A stretch of 64,000 bases of DNA from Arthrobacter sp. MAHUQ-56 (lineage in GTDB: Bacteria > Actinomycetota > Actinomycetes > Actinomycetales > Micrococcaceae). The DNA is taken from contig NZ_JAIFZQ010000010.1 in the NCBI RefSeq assembly GCF_019710585.1, positions 62,001-126,000 of the forward strand. Direction: 5' to 3'. How positions within the stretch are numbered: the stretch's first letter is position 1; every line of letters starts with the position of its first letter. Both the position numbers and the translations under genes were made by a program. Below the pieces are notes generated by a model. The model worked only from the letters and a program-made list of their open reading frames with translations, was not told the origin of the DNA and did no database searches. This document shows positions 57,313 through 64,000 of this stretch, piece by piece.

Positions 57313-58257
57313 ATGGAAAACGTGGGCGGAACCGCACTGGCCATCGTGCTGATGGTCCTGATCGTGTTCGTGATTATTGTTTTGGTCCGGTCGGTGCGGA
57401 TCATCCCGCAGGCCCGCGCCGGCGTCGTTGAACGGCTTGGCAAGTACCAGCGGACGCTCAACCCTGGCCTGACCATCCTGATTCCGTTCGTGGACCGGCT
57501 CCTCCCGCTCCTGGACCTGCGCGAGCAGGTGGTCTCGTTTCCGCCGCAGCCGGTCATCACCGAAGACAACCTCGTGGTCTCGATCGACACGGTCGTCTAC
57601 TTCCAGGTGACCGACCCCAGGGCAGCCACCTACGAGATCGCCAATTACATCCAGGCCGTGGAGCAGCTCACCACCACCACCTTGCGCAACGTCGTCGGTG
57701 GCCTGAACCTGGAGGAAGCCCTGACGTCCCGCGACCAGATCAACGGGCAGCTGCGAGGCGTGCTGGATGAGGCCACCGGGCGCTGGGGCATCCGGGTTTC
57801 CCGGGTGGAGCTGAAGGCGATCGATCCGCCGCACTCCATCCAGGATTCAATGGAGAAGCAGATGCGTGCCGAGCGTGACCGCCGTGCGGCGATCCTCACT
57901 GCCGAGGGAACAAAGCAGTCTGCGATCCTCACGGCGGAAGGGCAGCGGCAGGCTGCCATCCTCAAGGCCGAAGGTGAAGCGAAGGCCGCGATTCTCCGTG
58001 CGGACGGTGAATCGCAGGCAATCCAGAAGGTCTTCGACGCCATCCACAAGGGCAACCCGGACCAGAAACTCCTCGCCTACCAATACCTGCAGACGCTGCC
58101 GAAGCTGGCCGAGGGTTCGTCCAACAAGCTCTGGATCATCCCCAGCGAAGTGGGCGAAGCGCTGAAGGGAATCGGAAACGCGCTGGGCGGCACCGCTCCG
58201 GACTCCGCCGCCGGCGGGCTTTTCGACGAGGTGGCCGCCAGGCCTGCCGAGCCGTAA
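57313..58257 (+). CDS. SPFH/Band 7 (slipin-like) membrane protein
   Basis: A 314-residue protein with one N-terminal membrane helix (TALAIVLMVLIVFVIIVLV), then an SPFH domain (VRIIPQARAGVVERLGKYQRTLNPGL...DNLVVSIDTVVYFQVTDPRAATYEIANYIQAVEQLTTTTLRNVVG). A coiled region with about four near-repeats of an 11-12-residue unit (AAILTAEGTKQS, AILTAEGQRQA, AILKAEGEAKA, AILRADGESQA) follows. AAGGAG precedes ATG 57313. Paired with NfeD, it likely forms an oligomeric membrane scaffold, as in the YuaF/FloT and stomatin/STOPP systems. Confidence 0.92.
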   Translation: MENVGGTALAIVLMVLIVFVIIVLVRSVRIIPQARAGVVERLGKYQRTLNPGLTILIPFVDRLLPLLDLREQVVSFPPQPVITEDNLVVSIDTVVYFQVTDPRAATYEIANYIQAVEQLTTTTLRNVVGGLNLEEALTSRDQINGQLRGVLDEATGRWGIRVSRVELKAIDPPHSIQDSMEKQMRAERDRRAAILTAEGTKQSAILTAEGQRQAAILKAEGEAKAAILRADGESQAIQKVFDAIHKGNPDQKLLAYQYLQTLPKLAEGSSNKLWIIPSEVGEALKGIGNALGGTAPDSAAGGLFDEVAARPAEP

Positions 58258-58288
58258 CCAAGGTGCACGAAACAGGTGCACAGGGCAC

Positions 58289-58326
58289 GCGAGGGATCCG
58301 CATGACCGCGGATCCCTCGCTGTTTT
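58289..58326 (+). terminator. intrinsic terminator after the SPFH gene
   Basis: GCGAGGGATCCGC (58289-58301) and its exact complement (58308-58320) form a 13-bp stem with a 6-base loop, followed by TGTTTT. It is 31 nt after the stop. Confidence 0.88.
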
Positions 58327-58354
58327 GGTCCAGATGATATGGCGCCCGTATAAT
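58325..58354 (+). promoter_or_regulatory. housekeeping promoter of rbpA
   Basis: TTGGTC (58325-58330), an 18-base spacer and a perfect TATAAT (58349-58354) lie directly behind the terminator, 150 bp before rbpA. Confidence 0.7.
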
Positions 58355-58384
58355 TGGGTATTTGTCCGGCAGGGAATACCCGCT

Positions 58385-58410
58385 GGAACAACCAAGCTTC
58401 GCAATGCGTT
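58385..58410 (+). promoter_or_regulatory. sigma-R/SigH-type promoter of rbpA
   Basis: GGAAC (58385-58389), 18 bases and GTT (58408-58410, followed by GAAT) match the consensus GGAAY-N18/19-GTT of actinobacterial thiol-oxidative-stress sigma factors. rbpA of Streptomyces coelicolor has such a promoter, so control under disulfide stress is likely here too. Confidence 0.6.
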
Positions 58411-58512
58411 GAATCCTATGATGCAGCACAGTGCACACACTAGTCCGGCGGTGCGTGGCCACCGCCGGCTTACGCGGGGTTTTGATCCGCGAACCGAACA
58501 GAGGGAGAAATC

Positions 58513-58860
58513 ATGAGCGATCGCAGCCTGCGGGGCATGCGCCTTGGCGCGCAGAGCATGGAGACCGAATCCGGAGTTGAGCCGGCTCCGCGCCAGCGCG
58601 TCGAATACCGTTGCGAGGACGGCGAGCAGGTCTTCGTCACGTTCTCCTCCGAGGCCGAGATTCCTCCGGTTTGGGTGTCCAAGACCGGCAAGGAAGCGCT
58701 CCTGGTGGACGGTGAAAAGCCTGACACCAGCAATGACAAGGCTGTTCGCACGCACTGGGACATGCTGCTGGAACGCCGCTCCCTGCCCGAGCTGGAACAG
58801 ATTCTCGAGGACCGCCTGACCATTCTGCGTGAACGCCGCGGTGAACGCCGCTCGGCCTAA
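58513..58860 (+). CDS. rbpA: RNA polymerase-binding protein RbpA
   Basis: A 115-residue actinobacterial factor that binds RNA polymerase and the primary sigma factor and stabilises open complexes. The N-terminus RSLRGMRLGAQSMETESGVEPAPRQRVEYRCEDGEQ, the IPPVWVSKTGKEALLVDG core and the sigma-binding tail RTHWDMLLERRSLPELEQILEDRLTILRERR are diagnostic. Only one cysteine is present, so this is the form without a zinc site, as in mycobacteria. GGGAGAAATC precedes the ATG. Confidence 0.96.
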   Translation: MSDRSLRGMRLGAQSMETESGVEPAPRQRVEYRCEDGEQVFVTFSSEAEIPPVWVSKTGKEALLVDGEKPDTSNDKAVRTHWDMLLERRSLPELEQILEDRLTILRERRGERRSA

Positions 58861-58872
58861 GACCGGATTTGC

Positions 58873-58917
58873 AGAAAAGGAGGCTTCCCGCACCGTGTGC
58901 GGGAAGCCTCCTTTTCT
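58873..58917. terminator. bidirectional terminator between rbpA and the ppm gene
   Basis: A 21-bp perfect stem (58873-58893 with 58897-58917) around CGT. It has A4 at one end and T4 at the other, so a U-tract is available in both directions. It lies between convergent stops at 58860 and 58974. Confidence 0.92.
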
Positions 58918-58973
58918 TGTGCCGTGCTTCTTGTGCCGAGCCTCCTGTGCCGTTGCCCGGCGCCACCAAAAGC

Positions 58974-59720
<747 letters not shown>

Positions 59721-59812
59721 AAAGGGCCTTTCCTGGGGGAAGTGGTCGGAGCACCGGATGCCAAGCTGGTCGGCGGCGGGCGCAACTCCCCATTATAGGA
59801 CGGGTTGCTGGG

Positions 59813-61468
59813 TCAGGATCGCAGGGCCGGGCTGGCGAACAGTTCGGTGCCGTTCCTGACCGTCTGCAGGCAGACCGGGTCGGCGCCGGTGTCCAGTGCG
59901 GGCAGCAGCGGTGTCCTGGCCCGCGGATCGGTGCTCCACGACTGCACGCGGCCATCGGCGACCTGGACCATCAGTTCCTCGACTTCCCACACCGCAAAGC
60001 TTGCCGGAGCACCCGGCACCAGCTGGCCTGCCATGGGGTTGGAGTGGCGGGCCGCACGCCAACCGGCCCGGGTGTGGCCCAGGAATGCCGCGCGCGCGGA
60101 GATCCGTTCATCGGTGTTGTGGTGTTCCAGGCAGGCCCGGACGCTGGACCAGGGGCGGAGCGGGGTCACCGGACTGTCGCTTCCGAAACAGACCGGAACG
60201 CCGGCGGCGTAAAGAGCCGCGAACGGGTTCATGGCCCTGCTCCGCTCCCCCAGCCTTCGTTCGTACAGGCCGCCGGGGCCGCCCCACGCCGCATCGAACG
60301 CAGGCTGCGCGCTGACGGTGACCGAGTAGCGGGCGAGCTTCCCAATGGCTGCGGCATCGACCATCTCGACATGCTCGAGGCGGTGGCCTGCTGCACGCAC
60401 CCGCTGCTCGCCCACTTCCTGCGCGGCACGGTCCAGGGCCGCCAGCGCAACGTCCAGGCCGGCGTCGCCGATGACGTGGAATCCGCCCTGGATCCCGGCC
60501 AGCGAGCAGGCTGCAAGGTGGGCGGCCGCCTGGTCGACGTCCAGGTACAGGCTGCCCCGCTCCCCTGCCGCGTCTTCATACCCGGCGCGGAGGGCAGCCG
60601 TCCGGGACCCGAGGGACCCATCGATGTTCAGGTCCCCGGCGAGGCCCCGAAGGCCAAAGCCGAACTGGTCAAGGAGGCCGCGTGCCTGCTCCTCGGAGGC
60701 GACCAGCTCCCCCCAGTACGGAAGGACTTCGGGATACGGCTGCGTCCCGGCCCTGTCCGTATTCCAACCGGCGGCCAGCCGCAGGTCGTCTGCGCCCCCG
60801 ATGTGGGGTGCACCCATCTCGGCCAGCGCAACGTATCCGTTCGCTGCCGCTTCGGCCAGGGCGCGGGCCTGGTGCCGCTGCAGCGTCCCGTCCGGCATCC
60901 GCCGCGTGGCCAACCGGGCAGCCGCGTGGGCTGCCCGGGTCACCCGCCCGCCGCCGTCGTACCCGTCCTTGCCGCGCAGGTCCGCGGCCTGTGCCAGTGA
61001 CGCCGAAACCAATGCCGAGTGCACGTCCACCCGTGACAGGTAGACCTGCCTGCCGCCGGAGGCCCGTTCCAGCTCCTCCGCGGTGGGCAGAGTAGGGTCC
61101 TCCCACGCCGTGTCATCCCAGCCGTGGCCCAGGACGGGTCCTTCGCCGGGTGCTGATGCCACGGCGTCGAGCAGCCCCCGGGCAGACGCCACGTCACCCA
61201 GCTGCAGTGACTCCAGGGCGATCCCGGTTTCGGTCAGGTGCATGTGGGAGTCAACAAAGCCCGGGGCGACCAGTGCGCCCCGCAGGTCGATGATCTCCAT
61301 GGAGCTGTCAGCGATGGACGACGCGGCCTGCTCCGATCCAACCCAGGCCACGGTGTCCCCGTCGACGAGCATGGCCGTTGCGAAGGGGTCCGCTGCAGTG
61401 TAAACGGACCCGTTGCGGTACAGCACGGGCTTGGGGCGGGACATGGGCTGGCCATCGGGAAGGGTCAT
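59813..61468 (-). CDS. amidohydrolase family protein (YtcJ-like)
   Basis: A 551-residue metal-dependent hydrolase. Start MTLPDGQPMSRPKPVLYRNGS at 61468 has AGGAG upstream. The frame continues back to 61726 inside the helicase gene. The metal-binding HxH is in VAPGFVDSHMHLTE. GDAGLDVALAALDRAAQ, HRLEHVEMVD and the late Asp in VCFGSDSPVTPLRPWSSV are typical of the YtcJ/NfdA-like amidohydrolase_3 group. Substrate unknown. It is on the same strand as, and 54 nt downstream of, the helicase. Confidence 0.86.
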   Translation of the reverse strand: MTLPDGQPMSRPKPVLYRNGSVYTAADPFATAMLVDGDTVAWVGSEQAASSIADSSMEIIDLRGALVAPGFVDSHMHLTETGIALESLQLGDVASARGLLDAVASAPGEGPVLGHGWDDTAWEDPTLPTAEELERASGGRQVYLSRVDVHSALVSASLAQAADLRGKDGYDGGGRVTRAAHAAARLATRRMPDGTLQRHQARALAEAAANGYVALAEMGAPHIGGADDLRLAAGWNTDRAGTQPYPEVLPYWGELVASEEQARGLLDQFGFGLRGLAGDLNIDGSLGSRTAALRAGYEDAAGERGSLYLDVDQAAAHLAACSLAGIQGGFHVIGDAGLDVALAALDRAAQEVGEQRVRAAGHRLEHVEMVDAAAIGKLARYSVTVSAQPAFDAAWGGPGGLYERRLGERSRAMNPFAALYAAGVPVCFGSDSPVTPLRPWSSVRACLEHHNTDERISARAAFLGHTRAGWRAARHSNPMAGQLVPGAPASFAVWEVEELMVQVADGRVQSWSTDPRARTPLLPALDTGADPVCLQTVRNGTELFASPALRS

Positions 61469-61521
61469 ACTGGGCAGGCTCCTGGTATGGAACGGGCCGG
61501 CCGGGGGCCGGCGTTGGCGAA

Positions 61522-64000
61522 TCAGAGGACGGACGAATAGGCCACGACGCCGCGGCGGATCAAGGAGATTGCCTCGGCGCACAGCCGGGCCAGGCGCGGA
61601 TCCAGGCCTGGGATCTTGGCCAGCTGGTCGAGCAGGTCCACCACCTGTTTGACCCAGCGGACGAAGTCCCCGGCGGCGAGGTCTGTTCCGCTGAGGACAT
61701 CCTGCAGGTGCCGCCCCCGGGCCCATTTGTAGAGTGGCCAGACGAGGCCCAGCTCGGGTTCACCAGTGAGCGGGAGCTTGTTCTCCTCCTCCACGTCTTC
61801 CAGGACGGACCACTCCCTCACCACGATGTCCACCGCCGTTTCGAGGGAGACACTTGGCATGCGTGGCCGGAGCCCGCGGTCTTCGCGCTTGGCCTGGTAC
61901 ACCAGCGCGCTGGCCAGGGCGGCCACCTCCGCGGCGTCCAGGTCGTCGAAGGCGCCCAGCCGCAGGGCCTGGGAGATCAGCAGGTCCTTCTCGCCGTAGA
62001 TCCGGCGCAACCGCTGCCCGTCACGGCTGATGCGCAGCCCGTCGTCGCCCGCATCCTCGAGGTAGCCATAGGCGGACAGGACGTCGCACACCCGGTCGAA
62101 GGTCTTGGCGATGGTGTTGGTCCGCCCCTGGATCTGGCGGACCAGGCCATCGGTTTCCCGCCGCAGCTTCCACCACCGCTCGGACCAGCGGGCGTGGTCC
62201 TCGCGTTCGCTGCAGCCGTGGCAGGGATGGGAGCGCAGGGCCCGGCGGAGGTCCGCAATGCGCTTCTCCTGGTTGGGGAGCGCCGCGCCACGGCCGAAGT
62301 CCTGGTTGCGGTTCTGGCCCGGTGCCGGCGGCCGGTTCTCCCGCAGCGCGTTCCGCGCCGAAGAGGCCAGGTCCCGCCGCGATTTCGGTACCTTGGCGTT
62401 GAAGGATTTGGGGATCCGGATCCTCGTGACGGGGGCGATGGGGCCCTCAAGGTCGTCAATGCCGATCCTGCGGAGCTGGCTGTCGAGCGTGAGAACAGCG
62501 GGCCGCGGTTCACGGCTGCTGTGGTCCGAACTCAGGACGACGGCGGGCCCGGGGGCGCGTCCGCCGGGGACATTCACCACGTCCCCGGGCAGCAGGCGCG
62601 CCAGCGAGTCGTCCGAGAGGGACTTCCGCATGCGGGACTTGGAGCGCGATGTTGCGTTCTCGGCGTCGGAAAGTTCCCTGCGCAGGCGGGCATATTCGGT
62701 GAAGTCGCCCAGGTGGCAGGTCATGGATTTCGCGTAGCCCGCCAGCGATTCTTCACGGCTCCGGACCTGCCGTGCCAGGCCCACCACGGAACGGTCGGCC
62801 TGGAACTGCGCGAAGGAGGACTCCAGGATCTCGCGCGCCCTGGCCCGGCCGAACTGGGCCAGCAGGTTGATGCTCATGTTGTAGGTGGGCCGGAAGCTGG
62901 AGTTCAAGGGATAAGTGCGCCGGGATGCCAGGCCGGCGACCGCCGTCGGGTCCGTGCCGGGCTGCCACAGCACCACGGCATGGCCCTCGATATCGATGCC
63001 GCGCCGGCCGGCACGGCCGGTGAGCTGGGTGTACTCCCCCGCGGTGATGTCCACGTGGGCCTCACCGTTGAACTTGTCCAGTTTCTCCAGCACCACGGAA
63101 CGGGCGGGCATGTTGACGCCCAGTGCCAGCGTCTCCGTGGCGAAGACAGCCTTGACGAGGCCGTCGGCGAACAGCTTTTCCACCACCTCCTTGAAGGTGG
63201 GCAGCATTCCGGCGTGGTGGGCGGCGAAGCCGCGCAACAGGCCGTCCCGCCACGTCCAGAAACCCAGGACGTCGAGATCGTCCGGCGGAATGTCCTGGCC
63301 CGCTTCATCAACCCGCTGCGCAATGATGCGCTGCTCTTTTTCGGTGGTGAGCCACAGCCCCGATGACACGCACTGTGCCACCGCCGCCTCGCATCCGGCG
63401 CGGGAAAAGATGAAGGTGATGGCGGGCAGCAGGTCCATGCGGTCCAGGCTGGCGATCACCTGGGGACGGCTGGCCCGGCGAACACCCGTCGGTTCAGCCC
63501 CGCGGCCTGGACGGTCGTTTCCGCGCCGGCCGCGCTGGCCGCGGCCCACCGGGCTGCTGCGGTAGCCCTGCTGGCTTTCGCTGCGCGCCACCGCGAGCAG
63601 GTCCGGGCTGACGTCGAAACCGCGGCCCTTGGAGGTTCCGCGCGGCAGTCCCGCGCGCTCCGGTTCGCCATCACCCGGTTCCACCGGCGGAGCGATCTCA
63701 TCGAAAGTGGTTTCCCCGGCGAAGAGATCCATGATTTGGCGGCCCACCATGACGTGCTGCCACAGCGGCACCGGCCGGTGCTCCGAGACGATGATGTCGG
63801 TGTCGCCGCGGACGGTGTCGAGCCAGGCGCCGAATTCCTCGGCGTTCGAGACCGTGGCGCTCAGCGAAGCAACCTGGACCTCGCTGGGCAGGTGGATGAT
63901 GACCTCTTCCCAGACGGCGCCGCGGAAACGGTCCGCAAGGTAATGGACCTCGTCCATGACCACGTAGCCCAGGTCAGCCAGGGTCTCCGAGTCCGCGTAG
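61522..64000 (-). CDS. Ski2/Mtr4-type DEAD/DEAH helicase (N-terminus beyond window)
   Basis: The last 826 or so residues of an ATP-dependent RNA helicase of the Ski2/Mtr4 group found in actinobacteria. Motif II is MDEVHYLADR, motif III SLSATVSN, then IV-like ITFIFSRAGCEAAV, HHAGMLPTFKEVVEKLF, V FATETLALGVNMPARSVVLEKL and VI QLTGRAGRRGIDIEG. A basic Arg/Gly-rich insert (GRGQRGRRGNDRPGRG) lies between motif III and IV. The C-terminal DSHCT-like region ends the protein. The reading frame stays open to the window edge, so Walker A is not in view. Confidence 0.93.
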   Translation of the reverse strand, partial: YADSETLADLGYVVMDEVHYLADRFRGAVWEEVIIHLPSEVQVASLSATVSNAEEFGAWLDTVRGDTDIIVSEHRPVPLWQHVMVGRQIMDLFAGETTFDEIAPPVEPGDGEPERAGLPRGTSKGRGFDVSPDLLAVARSESQQGYRSSPVGRGQRGRRGNDRPGRGAEPTGVRRASRPQVIASLDRMDLLPAITFIFSRAGCEAAVAQCVSSGLWLTTEKEQRIIAQRVDEAGQDIPPDDLDVLGFWTWRDGLLRGFAAHHAGMLPTFKEVVEKLFADGLVKAVFATETLALGVNMPARSVVLEKLDKFNGEAHVDITAGEYTQLTGRAGRRGIDIEGHAVVLWQPGTDPTAVAGLASRRTYPLNSSFRPTYNMSINLLAQFGRARAREILESSFAQFQADRSVVGLARQVRSREESLAGYAKSMTCHLGDFTEYARLRRELSDAENATSRSKSRMRKSLSDDSLARLLPGDVVNVPGGRAPGPAVVLSSDHSSREPRPAVLTLDSQLRRIGIDDLEGPIAPVTRIRIPKSFNAKVPKSRRDLASSARNALRENRPPAPGQNRNQDFGRGAALPNQEKRIADLRRALRSHPCHGCSEREDHARWSERWWKLRRETDGLVRQIQGRTNTIAKTFDRVCDVLSAYGYLEDAGDDGLRISRDGQRLRRIYGEKDLLISQALRLGAFDDLDAAEVAALASALVYQAKREDRGLRPRMPSVSLETAVDIVVREWSVLEDVEEENKLPLTGEPELGLVWPLYKWARGRHLQDVLSGTDLAAGDFVRWVKQVVDLLDQLAKIPGLDPRLARLCAEAISLIRRGVVAYSSVL

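Noticed and set aside
58371..58410. GGGAAT at 58371 paired with GTT at 58408 as the sigma-R promoter
   Set aside because: The gap is about 30 bases, far from 18-19. The GGAAC at 58385 has the correct spacing.
61469..61726. N-terminal extension of the amidohydrolase
   Set aside because: The extra 86 codons lie within the helicase coding region in another frame. ATG 61468 has an AGGAG site and begins the homologous sequence.

Overview
The window is high-GC DNA from an actinobacterium, most likely of the Micrococcaceae (Arthrobacter/Pseudarthrobacter type). The evidence is the gene content: RbpA, a ctaE-qcrCAB respiratory operon, a long-form LeuA, polyprenol-phosphate mannose synthase, DUF3043/DUF3097/DUF3054/DUF4870 proteins and HrcA/CIRCE control. 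Many GTG and TTG starts and many predicted leaderless starts agree with this. No rRNA, tRNA, insertion sequence, prophage or CRISPR array was seen. It looks like ordinary chromosomal core with a few accessory islands.

Layout. 1-3199: glycerol use (3' end of glpD, then glpF, glpK). 3200-6121: a 20-bp-arm inverted repeat, a leucine-rich leader peptide with attenuator, and leuS. 6144-9322: a DegV protein and two lipoproteins of uncertain role. 9479-13474: comEA, comEC and holA (DNA uptake and polymerase III delta), convergent with rpsT. 13981-17842: a PemK/MazF-like toxin gene, then lepA and hemW. 17916-22444: DUF4870 and DUF3097 genes facing the CIRCE-controlled hrcA-dnaJ-rsmE operon. 22431-27600: a GerMN lipoprotein, then the tightly overlapping phoH-ybeY-corC-era cluster. 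27692-31352: an LCP ligase convergent with an M13 metallopeptidase. 31455-35036: a leuA leader, leuA, recO and uppS. 35064-40001: a hydrolase, pyrD, a DUF3043 gene, an M20 peptidase and erpA.

40190-43198 holds ctaC-ctaD-ctaF. 43273-44504 holds ptsH and a divergent GntR/UTRA regulator sharing a DasR-type operator. 44619-48951 holds ctaE-qcrC-qcrA-qcrB on the minus strand. Together these encode the menaquinol:cytochrome c:O2 supercomplex. 49100-50955: trpD, a stand-alone Lrp ligand domain and a DUF3054 protein. 51109-54601: a 49-residue membrane peptide and a type III polyketide synthase / methyltransferase / FAD-monooxygenase operon, the clearest accessory metabolic locus. 54598-64000: a SnoaL-like protein, peptide deformylase, an RlmA-like methyltransferase, NfeD plus SPFH proteins, rbpA, a polyprenol-phosphate mannose synthase, an amidohydrolase and the 3' part of an Ski2/Mtr4-type helicase.

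The most notable regulatory signals are paired leucine leader peptides on leuS and leuA (both predicted leaderless), a dre-like palindrome between ptsH and the gntR gene, a sigma-R-like promoter before rbpA, and a recurrent TAnnnT-like box 6-7 nt before start codons. Long bidirectional hairpins sit at six convergent gene junctions.
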